Counted from the stretch's first letter, positions 17,674 to 26,847 are shown. The stretch is 64,000 nt of DNA from Streptomyces sp. HPF1205 (GCF_020400825.1 NZ_JAINVH010000012.1:1-64000); one strand, 5' to 3'. A program made the numbers and translations. Notes: generated by a model not told the origin, from the sequence alone.

Positions 17674-17917
17674 GGGACCACGGTACGTGCGGTCGGGGGC
17701 GCGTTGCCGGGCCGGGCGGGCCGAAGCCGCACCCGAGGCCGACGGCGGTCCGCCGGCCCCGGCACACCGACGGGACGAGGAGCACCGACGGAGCGAGCAG
17801 CACCGGACGACCGGCGAACCCGGCCGGCCGGAGTGCCTCGCGTTCGGGCCGGAATGTCACTCGATCGCGCCGGGGAAACGGCGCTGCATGTGATCGGCCC
17901 GACACGGCGTGGTAGAT

Positions 17918-17931
17918 GTCGGAATACCGAC
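17918..17931. promoter_or_regulatory. Inverted repeat GTCGG-AATA-CCGAC upstream of the Rieske gene
   Basis: A perfect 5-bp-arm dyad ending 56 bp before the Rieske ATG, in a stretch less GC-rich than its surroundings. It could be an operator or overlap the promoter. Confidence 0.35.
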
Positions 17932-17987
17932 GCGCGCCTTTTTCCGGCGCCACGGTCCCGCATGTTCCTGCGCAAGGGAGAAACCGC

Positions 17988-19139
17988 ATGCCCGAGACAC
18001 AGCCAGCCGCGGACGGAACGGTTGTGGCCGGGCGGACCGGCGAACTCGGCCTTCCCCGCGACGAGCCTTCCGTGCCCGACCTCCGCCGTATCGGGATCGA
18101 CCCGGATTTCTGGTATCCCGTCGCCCTGTCCGGGGACGTGAAGGCGAACAAGACGCGCGCCACCGCGTTCGCGGGCGAGCGGATCGTTCTGTACCGCGGC
18201 GCGAGCGGCAGCGTGCAGGCCCTGGAGGACCGGTGCGCCCACCGCCAGGTGCCGCTGAGCAAAGGCGTCGTGGAGGGCGACACGCTCCGCTGCTGCTACC
18301 ACGCCTGGGCCTACCGCGGGAACGGCCGGATCTCGCAGATCCCCTATCTGCCCAAAGGCGTCGACCGGCCGCCGCGCGGGGTGCGCGCCTACCCCGTCCG
18401 CGAGGAATACGGCCTGGTCTTCGTCTTTCCCGGTGACCCGGGGAAGGCGGAAACGACTCCGCTGCCCGCGCTGCCGCTGTACGCCTCCCGCGCACACCGG
18501 ACGATGACCTTCTCGCGGATCGTGCGGTGCCACTACTCGTTCATGCACGAAAATCTGCTCGACATGAACCACCAGTTCCTGCACCGCGGCATTCTCGGTA
18601 CCATCCAGCCCGAACTGCTCGGGTACGACGCGGGTCCGAATTCCGTGGAGGCCCGCTACCTCTTCAGCCATGCCGGGGGGAAGAAGGACCGCGGCGCCGG
18701 CCTGCTCGCCGCCGAGAAAATGGGCGGTGGCGATTCCCCCGACGCCGTGACCATCCGCACCGAATACCCCTACCAGGTGCTCCAGTTGGTCCGTGAGGAG
18801 GGCGAAGCCCCCACCTTCTCCCTGTGGGCCGCCTACGTGCCGGCGGACGCCGAGCAGCGCACCTGCCACGTCTACGGCCTCCTGATGATCCGCAAGCCGC
18901 CGGTCCCGGGGGCGCTCGGCCTCGCCTGGCCGTTCATCCGCCGCTTCACCGAGCGGGTGTTCGCCGAGGACCGGATGGTGGTCGAGGCCGAGCAGCGCGC
19001 CTGGGACGAGCAGGGCGAGGACTGGAACAACGAGGTCTTCCCGCTCATCCTCGACGTCCGGAAAATGCTGCGCGCCAACGGCGTCCCCCTGGCGCCGCAA
19101 TCCGTGCTGTGCCGGTTCGGGACGGCCGCCACCCACTGA
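17988..19139 (+). CDS. Rieske [2Fe-2S] non-haem iron oxygenase, alpha subunit-like
   Basis: 383 residues; ATG 17988 after AAGGGAG. The Rieske cluster motif is complete: CAHRQVPLSKG and CCYHAWAY supply two Cys and two His. The catalytic domain has the mononuclear iron motif NLLDMNHQFLHRG. Such enzymes hydroxylate or demethylate aromatic or lipophilic substrates using electrons from a separate reductase; no reductase or ferredoxin gene is adjacent. It appears monocistronic and is followed by a ROK regulator with its own promoter region. The substrate is unknown. Confidence 0.88.
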   Translation: MPETQPAADGTVVAGRTGELGLPRDEPSVPDLRRIGIDPDFWYPVALSGDVKANKTRATAFAGERIVLYRGASGSVQALEDRCAHRQVPLSKGVVEGDTLRCCYHAWAYRGNGRISQIPYLPKGVDRPPRGVRAYPVREEYGLVFVFPGDPGKAETTPLPALPLYASRAHRTMTFSRIVRCHYSFMHENLLDMNHQFLHRGILGTIQPELLGYDAGPNSVEARYLFSHAGGKKDRGAGLLAAEKMGGGDSPDAVTIRTEYPYQVLQLVREEGEAPTFSLWAAYVPADAEQRTCHVYGLLMIRKPPVPGALGLAWPFIRRFTERVFAEDRMVVEAEQRAWDEQGEDWNNEVFPLILDVRKMLRANGVPLAPQSVLCRFGTAATH

Positions 19140-19202
19140 GCGGCGCCGGGCGGCGGGCGCGCCGGGCGCGTGAAGCCGAACCGGACCCCCTCCCGGTGAC
19201 TC

Positions 19203-19229
19203 CTTCTTTTCTTGCGCGACGAAAAGAAG
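19203..19229. promoter_or_regulatory. Perfect long inverted repeat upstream of the ROK gene
   Basis: CTTCTTTTC at 19203-19211 and GAAAAGAAG at 19221-19229 form 9-bp perfect arms around a 9-bp spacer. The AT-rich arms stand out against the GC-rich background, about 90 bp before the ROK start. It is probably the operator for the ROK regulator; a hairpin terminator for the Rieske gene is the alternative. Confidence 0.6.
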
Positions 19230-19316
19230 TATGGGATGGTCTGTGGTGCGGCACCAACTCAGGTGCGGGCCAGGGGGTTTCGGGCCCATGCCCGGGCTCG
19301 AAGGGGGGAGGGGTCA

Positions 19317-20579
19317 ATGGCGGTGAACCGGAGGTTCGTCCTGCCGGGAGAGGCGGGCGCCGGCGGACAGGGCGGCCGGGCCGGCACCGACAGCACCCGT
19401 ACGAGCGTTTTCGCGGCCATCCTGGCCGAAGGGAGCCTGTCGCGGGGCGATGTCGCCGACCTGCTCGGGGTCGCCCCCTCCACGGTCACCAAGGCGGTCA
19501 CGCCACTGCTGGCCGACGGCTACCTGGAGGAGACCGACGCCGCCCGGACACCGGCGCCGAGCCTGGGCCGGCCCAGCAAGCGCCTGCGGGTCAACAAGGC
19601 GCGGCACGCCGCCATCGGCGTCAAGATCTGCCAGGACCGGCTGATAGGTGTGCTGACCAACCTGCGCACCGAGATCATGGACCACCGTCTCGTGCGACTC
19701 CCCGAGCACTCGCCCGGCGCCGTGCTGGACGCCGTATGCGAACTGGCCGCGACGCTGGCCGCCTCCGCCCCGGCCGACCCCGATCACGTGCTGGGCATCG
19801 GCGTCGGCCTCAGCGGCCACGTCGACGCCGAACAGCGCACCAGCCGCCATTCGGCGCTGCTGGGCTGGAACGACGTCGACGTCGCAGGCGAGGTCGGCCG
19901 CCGCACCGGCCTGCCCACCGTCGTCGGCAACGACGTCAACGCGCTCGTGGTCGGACAGCGGTGGTTCGGCCCGGCGCGGGACTGCGCCTCGTTCGCCGTG
20001 GTCACGGTCGGCGCCGGCATCGGGTGCGGGCTGTTCCTCAACGGCGGCCTCTACACCGGCACGTCCGGCATGGCGGGCGAGATCGGCCACGTCCCCGTAC
20101 AGCCCGACGGGCCGGTCTGCAACTGCGGCAGGCGCGGCTGCCTCGAAGCCGTCGCCTCCTACGACGCGGTGCTGCGCGCGATCGAGGCGCGCGGCGGACC
20201 CCGCTGCCACGACATCGACGAGGCCATCGACCTGGCGCGCCGCGGGACCGGTCCGGACGCGGCAGCCGCAGCGGCGGCGTTCGCCGAGGCCGGCGGCGCG
20301 CTCGGCCGGGCCCTGGCGTGGCTCTACAACATGCTCAACCCCGAGAAACTGATCATCGCGGGCGAAGGGGTCAAGGCCCAGGCGCTGTTCCGGCCGAGCA
20401 TGACCGAGGCCGTGCGCGCCCACACCTTCTCCACCGCTGCCCGCGACTGCGACGAGACCACCATCCTCATCGACGACACCGACTGGGCCCGCGGCGCGGC
20501 CTGCCTGGTCATCGACGCCGCGATCGGCGCACTGGAACTGGGCCCCCGGACACCGGGGGCACCGGCGGCCCGGCCATGA
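19317..20579 (+). CDS. ROK-family transcriptional regulator
   Basis: 420 residues. ATG 19317 follows a strong AGGGGGGAGGGG site. The N-terminal winged HTH is seen in LSRGDVADLLGVAPSTVTKA and LLADGYLEE (about residues 40-90). The ROK sugar-kinase-like domain follows, with GIGVGLSGHVD, GNDVNALVVGQRWFG and the zinc motif CNCGRRGCLEAVASY. ROK regulators respond to sugars or sugar phosphates. Its stop is within 30 bp of the start of a GH15 glucosidase gene, so the pair likely forms a sugar-responsive operon, possibly autoregulated through the repeat at 19203-19229. Confidence 0.92.
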   Translation: MAVNRRFVLPGEAGAGGQGGRAGTDSTRTSVFAAILAEGSLSRGDVADLLGVAPSTVTKAVTPLLADGYLEETDAARTPAPSLGRPSKRLRVNKARHAAIGVKICQDRLIGVLTNLRTEIMDHRLVRLPEHSPGAVLDAVCELAATLAASAPADPDHVLGIGVGLSGHVDAEQRTSRHSALLGWNDVDVAGEVGRRTGLPTVVGNDVNALVVGQRWFGPARDCASFAVVTVGAGIGCGLFLNGGLYTGTSGMAGEIGHVPVQPDGPVCNCGRRGCLEAVASYDAVLRAIEARGGPRCHDIDEAIDLARRGTGPDAAAAAAAFAEAGGALGRALAWLYNMLNPEKLIIAGEGVKAQALFRPSMTEAVRAHTFSTAARDCDETTILIDDTDWARGAACLVIDAAIGALELGPRTPGAPAARP

Positions 20580-20608
20580 GGCCGCACGACAGGACGAAGG
20601 AGCCAACG

Positions 20609-21715
20609 TTGACGGTCCACCGGTCCCACCGGTCCCACCGGTCCTACGACGCCACCACCGCCGGCCTCGTCCGGCACAGCCTCGCCGTACTCCGCGACGG
20701 CCGGCACCCCTCCGGCGCCTACGTCGCCTGCCCGAACTACCCGACGTACCAGTACGCGTGGCTGCGCGACGGCTCCTTCTGCGCCTATGCCGCGGACCTT
20801 TGGGGCGAGCGCGAGGAAGCGGCCGCCTTCCACCGGTTCGTCGCCCGTACGGTGCTGCGCCATCTCGGCCGGGAGGCGGACTCCGGGCGGGCGGAGGCGG
20901 ACCTGCGGCTGCCCACCCGCTACACCCTGACCGGGGAGTTCGAGCCGGCCGGCGCGCAGGCGTGGCCCAACTTCCAGCTCGACGGCTACGGGACCTGGCT
21001 GTGGGCCCTGCGCGACCACCGGGCGCGCGGCGGGGTGCTGGACGACGAGATCCTGCGGGCCGCCGGCCGCACCGCCGACTACCTCGACGCCACCTGCGCC
21101 CTGCCCTGCTACGACTGCTGGGAGGAGTACGGCGACCGGCGGCACACCTCCACGCTCGCCACGCTCGTCGCCGGGCTGGAAGCCGCCGCCGAACTGCTCG
21201 GCCGGCCCGCCCTGTCCGACCGGGCCGCGGGGCTGCGCGCGGAACTCGACTCCGCCGCACACCTGGGCGACGCCGGCTACATCAAACACGACGCGAGCGG
21301 CGGGGTCGACGCCAGCCTCCTGTGGCTGGCCCTTCCCTTCGGCGTGGTCGCCCCCGACGACCCGCGCATGACGGCGACGGCCGAGCGCATCGGCGCCGAA
21401 CTGACGGGCCCCGGCGGGGGAATCCGGCGCTACCTCGGTGACGAGTTCTACGGCGGCGGGGAGTGGATCCTGCTCACCGCCTGGTGGGGCTGGTACCGCG
21501 CCGCCCTCGGCGACCGGGAGGGCGCGCTGCGAGCCGCGCGGTGGATCGAGGCCGCCGCCACGGAATCCGGTGACCTGCCGGAACAGCTGACCGCCACCCC
21601 GCAGTTCGCCGACCGGGTGGAACCCTGGACCCGCAGATGGGGGCCCGTGGCGACGCCCCTGCTGTGGTCCCACGCGATGTACCTGGTCCTGGCCGACGCC
21701 CTCGCGCGGCTCTGA
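20609..21715 (+). CDS. Glycoside hydrolase family 15 (glucoamylase-like)
   Basis: About 368 residues of an (alpha/alpha)6 GH15 fold with YQYAWLRDGSFCAYAADLWG, WPNFQLDGYGTWLWALRDH, CYDCWEEYGDRRHTSTLATL (WEE with the likely general acid) and GEWILLTAWWGWYRAALG. Two starts are possible: ATG 20576, overlapping the ROK stop (ATGA), and TTG 20609, 6 nt after GAAGGAG; the latter is preferred for its ribosome site. There is no signal peptide, so it probably acts in the cytoplasm on small alpha-glucosides such as isomaltose-type sugars. The family normally has an extra N-terminal domain that is absent here. Confidence 0.85.
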   Translation: MTVHRSHRSHRSYDATTAGLVRHSLAVLRDGRHPSGAYVACPNYPTYQYAWLRDGSFCAYAADLWGEREEAAAFHRFVARTVLRHLGREADSGRAEADLRLPTRYTLTGEFEPAGAQAWPNFQLDGYGTWLWALRDHRARGGVLDDEILRAAGRTADYLDATCALPCYDCWEEYGDRRHTSTLATLVAGLEAAAELLGRPALSDRAAGLRAELDSAAHLGDAGYIKHDASGGVDASLLWLALPFGVVAPDDPRMTATAERIGAELTGPGGGIRRYLGDEFYGGGEWILLTAWWGWYRAALGDREGALRAARWIEAAATESGDLPEQLTATPQFADRVEPWTRRWGPVATPLLWSHAMYLVLADALARL

Positions 21716-21806
21716 CCGGCCGCGAGCGGCCTGCGACCGGTCACAGGCCACCGGTCGCCGACCGGACGTATCCGATATTCCACGACTGTCCGACGGGAAG
21801 CCACAA

Positions 21807-22016
21807 GTGGGCGGCAACGACTCACGGCGATCCCCGGGTCCGCTTCCGGGGGCGCGCACCTTACTGATACTGCTCCTCTCCGTCCTCACCGGGATCACCG
21901 CGGGGGTGCTGGCCTGTCTGGGCGGCCAGCCCTGGTCGCTGTCGGTCCTGGCCGGCGGCGGCGCCTCGGCGGCCGCCGTCACCTTCTTCGACCGGTTCAT
22001 CCCGACCGGCCGCTGA
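21807..22016 (+). CDS. Small two-helix membrane protein with a TTA codon
   Basis: 69 residues; GTG 21807 after GGAAG. Two hydrophobic helices, LLILLLSVLTGITAGVLACL and SLSVLAGGGASAAAVTFF, follow a short Arg-rich N-terminus. Leu19 is encoded by TTA (21861-21863), the only in-frame TTA I found in a gene of this window. In Streptomyces, TTA is read by the developmentally regulated bldA tRNA, so this protein is probably made late in growth. It lies between the GH15 gene and the SpoIIE phosphatase. Function unknown. Confidence 0.65.
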   Translation: MGGNDSRRSPGPLPGARTLLILLLSVLTGITAGVLACLGGQPWSLSVLAGGGASAAAVTFFDRFIPTGR

Positions 22017-22194
22017 GGCCGGGCGCCGAACCGGGGGCCCGCGAGCCGCGCCGTGACCACGGGCCGGCCGCCGCTGCGCACCCACGTACCGGCGCGGGCC
22101 GGCCGCCGCGGTCACCGTCCCCGCGCGCCCTGCGGCCCTCCGGCATACTGAAGGCGCGGACACAAGGGATGAATCGAGCGCTGGACGGTCGCCG

Positions 22195-24381
22195 ATGCCG
22201 GGCCACACAGCCGGGGGAACAGCCACGACCGGGGCCCGGCGGGTGCTCGACGGACTACTGCTCGAAACCATGCGGGGACTCGGCGCGCACGGCGCGGCCC
22301 TGTACCGGATGAAGCGGGACGAACGGCTGCTCGTCCTCGACACGGGGGCCGGTGTGCCGCCCCGGCTGGCCGCGCCCCTGGCCCGCCTGAGGGTACCGCC
22401 CGGGACCGGCCCGGACTCCTGCGGCGACCCGGTGGTCGACGCGGTGCGGAAACGGCGGCTGGTGTGGGTCGGCCCCGACCCGGAACTCGCCCGGCGCTAC
22501 CCGAAGGCCGCGCTGGTCCTCCCGCACCGCTTCGCCCTGGCCGTCCAGCCCCTCCTCGCCGACGACACCGCGTGGGGCGCCCTGCTGCTCGTGTGGCCCG
22601 CCCGGCGCCCCTCACGGCTGAGCCCGGACGAGCGGGCCCGGATCGAGGCCGCGGGCGAGAGCCTGCTGTGGGTACTGCGGCAGGCGGACGCGAGCGGGGA
22701 GCCGCTGCCCCTGCCGGAACGGGCACACCTGCTGCTCACGCCCCCGAGCCCCGACCGGCCCCCTTCCGGCGGGCCGACGGCCACGGACGTGTGCGACCGC
22801 CTACCCCAGGCCACCTTCGCGCTGGACCCCGACGGGCGGATCACCTTCCTCGACCGGTCGGCCGCCGACATCATGGCCGGGAGTCCCGCGACCCTGCTGG
22901 GCCGCCGCCCCTGGGAAGCCGTGCCCTGGCTCGACGACCCGCTCCACGAGAACCGCTACCGCGAAGCCGTCTTCAGCCAGCAGCCGACATCCTTCACCGC
23001 CGTACGCCCCCGGGCCGGCGGCGAGGACACCCTGGTCTTCGAGCTGTTCCCCGACCCCTCCGGCATCACCGTCCGCGTCACGCCCCGCGGCGACGGGCCC
23101 GCCCGCGCGGCCGCCGGACCGCCCCGGGAGGCCACCCGCCCCGCCCCGCTCCGCCTGGAGACGCTCCACCACCTGCTGTACCTGGCCGGCAGCCTCAGCG
23201 AGGCCGTGGGCGTGCGGGACGTGATCGACCTGGTGACGGACCGCCTCCTGCCGGCCTTCGGGGCACAGGCCCTCGCCCTGTACGTACCCGAGGCGGGCCG
23301 GGTACGGGTGCTGAGCAACCGCGGCTTCCGCCAGGAACTCGTCGACCGGATCAACGGCTCCCCCCTCGACTGGCCCGCGCCCGGCGTCCTGGGGCTGACC
23401 ACCGGCGAACCGTCCTTCTTCTCCTCCCGCGAGGAACTGGCCCGCTCCTACCCCGCCCGCGCCGCCGTCCGCGACGGCATGGCGGCATGGGCCTTCCTGC
23501 CGCTGATCGTGGCCGGCCGCCCGGTCGGCACCTGCGTACTCGGGTACGACGGCCCCCGCCCGTTCAGCGGCGAGGAGCGCGTGGTGCTCACCTCCTTCAG
23601 CGGCCTCGTGGCCCAGGTCCTGGACCGGGCACGGCTGTACGACGCGCGGCACCAGCTCGCGCACGCCCTCCAGGAGGGCCTCCTGCCCCACCGACTCCCC
23701 GCCGTGCCGGGCCTCCGGGCCGCCGCCCGCTACCTGCCCGCCGGCCACGGCATGGACATCGGCGGCGACTTCTACGACCTCATCCGCATCGGGAGCACCG
23801 ACGTCGCCGCCGTCATCGGCGACGTCCAGGGCCACAACGTGACGGCCGCCGCCCACATGGGGCGGGTCCGGACCACCGTCCAGGCATACGCGGCCGCCGG
23901 CGCGCCGCCCGGCGAGGTCCTCACCCGTACCAACCGCCTTGTCACCGGCCTCGACACGGACCTCCTCACCAGTTGCCTGTACGTGCACCTCGACCTGGCC
24001 GGGCAGCGCGCCCACCTGGCCAGCGCCGGTCATCTGCCGCCCCTGCTGTGCCGCCCCGGGCGGTCCGCCGAGGTCATGGACATCACCCCGGGTCTGCTGC
24101 TCGGGGTGGATCCCGCGGCCACCTATCCGACCACCACGATCGCCCTGCCTCCGGGGGCGGTGCTCACCCTGTACACCGACGGGCTCATCGAGACGCCGGG
24201 CGCCGACATCGACGCGGCGACCACGGCGCTCGCCGCGGTCCTCGCCCGGCACGTCGGCGGCCGGGCACCGGACCTGGACCGCCTCGCCGACGAACTGATC
24301 TCCCACGCCCGCTCCTCGGGCACCCGCACGGACGACACCGCGCTGCTCCTGGTGCGCGCGGACGGGACGCGCGGACAGTGA
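22195..24381 (+). CDS. GAF-PAS-GAF-SpoIIE protein phosphatase
   Basis: 728 residues, ATG 22195. An N-terminal GAF-like domain (about 10-165), a PAS domain (about 200-290, LPQATFALDPDGRITFLDRS), a second GAF (about 320-480) and a C-terminal PP2C/SpoIIE domain (about 485-725). The phosphatase motifs are present: AARYLPAGHGMDIGGDFYDL, AAVIGDVQGHNVTAAAHMG, LASAGHLPPLL, LYTDGLIETPG and RTDDTALLLV, with Asp metal ligands. Such proteins dephosphorylate anti-anti-sigma factors in response to signals bound by GAF/PAS. No anti-sigma partner is adjacent. Confidence 0.93.
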   Translation: MPGHTAGGTATTGARRVLDGLLLETMRGLGAHGAALYRMKRDERLLVLDTGAGVPPRLAAPLARLRVPPGTGPDSCGDPVVDAVRKRRLVWVGPDPELARRYPKAALVLPHRFALAVQPLLADDTAWGALLLVWPARRPSRLSPDERARIEAAGESLLWVLRQADASGEPLPLPERAHLLLTPPSPDRPPSGGPTATDVCDRLPQATFALDPDGRITFLDRSAADIMAGSPATLLGRRPWEAVPWLDDPLHENRYREAVFSQQPTSFTAVRPRAGGEDTLVFELFPDPSGITVRVTPRGDGPARAAAGPPREATRPAPLRLETLHHLLYLAGSLSEAVGVRDVIDLVTDRLLPAFGAQALALYVPEAGRVRVLSNRGFRQELVDRINGSPLDWPAPGVLGLTTGEPSFFSSREELARSYPARAAVRDGMAAWAFLPLIVAGRPVGTCVLGYDGPRPFSGEERVVLTSFSGLVAQVLDRARLYDARHQLAHALQEGLLPHRLPAVPGLRAAARYLPAGHGMDIGGDFYDLIRIGSTDVAAVIGDVQGHNVTAAAHMGRVRTTVQAYAAAGAPPGEVLTRTNRLVTGLDTDLLTSCLYVHLDLAGQRAHLASAGHLPPLLCRPGRSAEVMDITPGLLLGVDPAATYPTTTIALPPGAVLTLYTDGLIETPGADIDAATTALAAVLARHVGGRAPDLDRLADELISHARSSGTRTDDTALLLVRADGTRGQ

Positions 24382-24569
24382 CGGCGAACCGGCGCGGGCA
24401 AGGAGTGCCCGCCGGCCCGCCGGTCCGCTCAGCCGGACAGGAACGACGAAGCGTCTCCGCGACCGGCACGGATGCCGGAACGCCGGAAGTTACGCCCCGA
24501 CGCGGGCCGTGTGCTCCGCGACACCTCGTGCGCACCGCGACGCCGCGGGGTACGGCTGCCGCGGTCGGC

Positions 24570-25094
24570 TCACCGGCGTGCGGGTGCCGCTCCGGGCGCG
24601 ACCCCGCACGCCGCCCCGGCCAGGGCGAGTGCCACGGCGTCCTCGGCCAGCGCGGCGGGCCAGTCGGGGCGGCCGTCGCGGGCGGCCAGGGCGCGCCAGC
24701 GGGCGCCGGCGAACGCAGCGCCGAGGGCCGCCACGGCGCCGACCGCGGCCGTCGCGGCGAGTGTCAGGGCCGGCGTGTTCCGGTCCGGCCGCCGTCCGTC
24801 GTGCGCGGCGCCGCGCGAGGCGAGCACGGTGGCCGCGAAACCGCCGGCGGCCATCCGCAGCCCCAGAGGCCCGGCACCCAGCCGGCTGGGGACGACGGGC
24901 CATTTGTCCGCCGCCAGTTCGGCCGCGGACAGCACCGCCGTGCCGACGGTGACCCGTGTCCCGCCCAGTGCCGCGGCGGGCCGCGACGTCTCGGCCGGGC
25001 CGACGGTCAGTGCCGCCGCGGCCACGCCCAGTTGGCTGCGGAGCCCCGACACCGCGCCGATCAGCGCGGCCGCGCTCAGCGCACGGGCGGTCAC
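24570..25094 (-). CDS. Putative membrane protein (DUF4126-like)
   Basis: 174 residues; GTG 25094 overlaps the TGA of the preceding gene (GTGA), so the two are coupled. Small-residue-rich helices occur at SAAALIGAVSGLRSQLGVAA, LRMAAGGFAATVLA, LTLAATAAVGAVAALGAAF and LAEDAVALALAGAACGVA. The pattern SGLRSQLG and DKWPVVPSR resembles DUF4126-type proteins as I recall them. Function unknown. Confidence 0.6.
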   Translation of the reverse strand: MTARALSAAALIGAVSGLRSQLGVAAAALTVGPAETSRPAAALGGTRVTVGTAVLSAAELAADKWPVVPSRLGAGPLGLRMAAGGFAATVLASRGAAHDGRRPDRNTPALTLAATAAVGAVAALGAAFAGARWRALAARDGRPDWPAALAEDAVALALAGAACGVAPGAAPARR

Positions 25095-25447
25095 AGGGCA
25101 TCCCTCCCCGGGTTCGCGACGGCGCCCCGGGCGATCAGCTCGTAGACGAAACGCCGGACCCCGGCCCAGCGGCCGGACCATGCGGCGGCCCGGACACGCG
25201 CCCGGTCCCACTCGGGCGGCGCCGAGGCCGCGGCGCAGCCGGCCGACGGCGCGGGCCACGCCCCGGCCGGCTCCACGCCGCCGCAATCGCCGTCCCGGCC
25301 GCGAACGCCGACACCGCCGTCTCGCGCCACGGCGTCCGCCAAGTGCTCCAGGGTTGCGAACGGCCGCCCGTCCGCCACCACGTCCGCGTACCCCGTCGCC
25401 GTCGAGGCGGTCGTGCCGCCCGCTCCGGCCGGCTTCCCGCTGGTCAT
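25091..25447 (-). CDS. Hypothetical protein
   Basis: 118 residues from ATG 25447, with GAGG 6 nt upstream; another ATG lies at 25459. The middle is Gly/Ala-rich; the ends look folded: ATGYADVVADGRPFATLEHL and AAWSGRWAGVRRFVYELIAR. I recognise no family. It is coupled by a 4-bp overlap to the downstream membrane-protein gene, which is the main support for it being real. Confidence 0.5.
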   Translation of the reverse strand: MTSGKPAGAGGTTASTATGYADVVADGRPFATLEHLADAVARDGGVGVRGRDGDCGGVEPAGAWPAPSAGCAAASAPPEWDRARVRAAAWSGRWAGVRRFVYELIARGAVANPGRDAL

Positions 25448-25797
25448 CGTTCGCCTCATGCCCGGCGCATGCCCACCGCGGCGGACCCGACACCTGGCAC
25501 CGACGGCGGCCCGGCCACGGGCCCCGACGGCGCCGTACGGACGCCTCCCGCCGACGGTGGCGTGGCGCTGTACGGACGCCTCCAAGGAGGGCGGGACCGG
25601 CGACGGTGAGGCGCGGCGGGGCCTGAGCCGCGGCGCTCCACCGGGGTGGGGCGCTCTGCCGAGCAGCGGACCGCGGGCGTCGCGCTCCACGACCCCGACG
25701 GCCGGATCCGGGCCGGCGCCTCGCGAGGCGCCCCGGCCCCGCACGGTCCGCGCCCTACCCGGTCCGCGCCCCCGTACCCGCGGACGTCACGGGTGCC
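25448..25797. other. Intergenic region with direct repeats
   Basis: No convincing gene. It contains two copies of GTACGGACGCCTCC (25535-25548 and 25570-25583, 35 bp apart) and a palindrome at 25715-25732. The repeated element could be a paired regulatory site or a duplication. Confidence 0.45.
25715..25732 (-). terminator. Palindromic hairpin after the DUF1990-like gene
   Basis: GGCGCCTCGCGAGGCGCC is an uninterrupted 18-bp palindrome, 65 bp beyond the stop codon of the minus-strand DUF1990-like gene. It is a likely terminator. Confidence 0.5.
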
Positions 25798-26532
25798 TCA
25801 GGCCGCGGTGGACAGCGTCGGCCAGGTGTCCCGGTCGAGCCGCCGGGTGGCGATGTGCACCCCGTCCACCAGCCGGCCGTCGCAGGTCGCGACGACGGCG
25901 AGGCAGAACCGCACCCACATGTTGAGCTGGATCTCCTTGGCCAGGCGCAGGCGCGAGTAGAGCAGGTCCACCAGGCGACTGCCCGCGCGCGCCCACAGCT
26001 CGATCTCGAACACGAGCAGGCCGCCGTCCCGGCGGGCACGGAAATGCACCTGACCGGCCTCCATGTGGCCGCGCAGGGTCGCCAGGTGCAGCGAGGTGGC
26101 GTCGCGGTGGACGACCCTGACCGGCCCGTTCCACGGTCCCGGCACCTCCACCAGGAATTCGTCCCCCACCTCCACGCCCGCGGCGCCGAGCTCGCCGGTA
26201 CGGATGTCGACCACCTCCAGGGGCACGAAATGCCGGAAGTCACGGCAGACCCGGTCGATGAGCCGGACGGGGTCGAGGCCCGACGCGGCGACACGTACCC
26301 GGAAGCGGCGGTGGAACAAGGGCCCGTAGCCGTCGTCCGGCAGCTGCAGCCGCTCGTCCGCCGTGCCGGGGGGCAGCCGCGGCGGCAGGTCCGCCTCGTC
26401 ACCCGGGCGCTCACCGCCGCGGTGCAGGGGAGTGGTCTCCCACAGGTACCGCCAGGAGACCAGCACGCTGCCCAGCAGCCACCGCGCCACCACCGCGAGC
26501 GCCCGCGGCCGATGCGATCGCGACACGTCCAT
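25798..26532 (-). CDS. DUF1990-like protein (minus-strand copy)
   Basis: 244 residues, ATG 26532. After a basic N-terminus and a hydrophobic stretch (LAVVARWLLGSVLVSWRYLW) there is a compact domain: YGPLFHRRFRVRVAASGLD, FVPLEVVDIRTGELGA, GDEFLVEVPGPWNGPVRVV, THLATLRGHMEAG-type strand and GGLLVFEIELWARAGSRLVD. This resembles DUF1990 proteins, START-like folds of unknown function. A related gene lies on the plus strand at 26848-27570; the two flank a small membrane-protein gene and an AT-rich divergent promoter. Confidence 0.7.
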   Translation of the reverse strand: MDVSRSHRPRALAVVARWLLGSVLVSWRYLWETTPLHRGGERPGDEADLPPRLPPGTADERLQLPDDGYGPLFHRRFRVRVAASGLDPVRLIDRVCRDFRHFVPLEVVDIRTGELGAAGVEVGDEFLVEVPGPWNGPVRVVHRDATSLHLATLRGHMEAGQVHFRARRDGGLLVFEIELWARAGSRLVDLLYSRLRLAKEIQLNMWVRFCLAVVATCDGRLVDGVHIATRRLDRDTWPTLSTAA

Positions 26533-26627
26533 ATGCCTTCACATGAGTAGATCGACATAAAAGGGTATGAATCTGTGTATATCAGTTCATGATGCTGTTG
26601 ACGCGGAACGACGATCAGGGAGGCACC
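26533..26627. promoter_or_regulatory. AT-rich divergent promoter region
   Basis: This 95-bp interval separates the minus-strand DUF1990-like gene from the plus-strand small gene. It is strikingly AT-rich for the window (for example CATAAAAGGGTATGAATC) and contains a TTGACG at about 26599. A shared promoter for both directions is likely. Confidence 0.5.
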
Positions 26628-26840
26628 GTGGTGGTCCGGCTGCTGCGGCTCGCGGGTGTGCGGGGCGCTTACCTGCACCTCGGCTCGCTCGGCGCGATCG
26701 CCCTGTGCCTGACGCTGTGGGTGCGCGCCAAGACCGTCGACCAGGAGCAGCGGGGCAACGCCGAGCGGCGCGCGCTGTTCGTCGGCCTGTGGCCCCCCAC
26801 GATGTGGCTCATCGGCGACTCGATCGAGAAGCGCGGGTGA
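26628..26840 (+). CDS. Small protein with one membrane helix
   Basis: About 70 residues from GTG 26628 (or 26631) after AGGGAGG; an upstream ATG at 26589 lacks a good ribosome site. It contains LHLGSLGAIALCLTLWVRAK and RALFVGLWPPTMWLIGDSIE. The stop is 8 bp before the start of the plus-strand DUF1990-like gene, so they are co-transcribed. No family recognised. Confidence 0.6.
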   Translation: MVVRLLRLAGVRGAYLHLGSLGAIALCLTLWVRAKTVDQEQRGNAERRALFVGLWPPTMWLIGDSIEKRG

Positions 26841-26847
26841 AGCGCGG

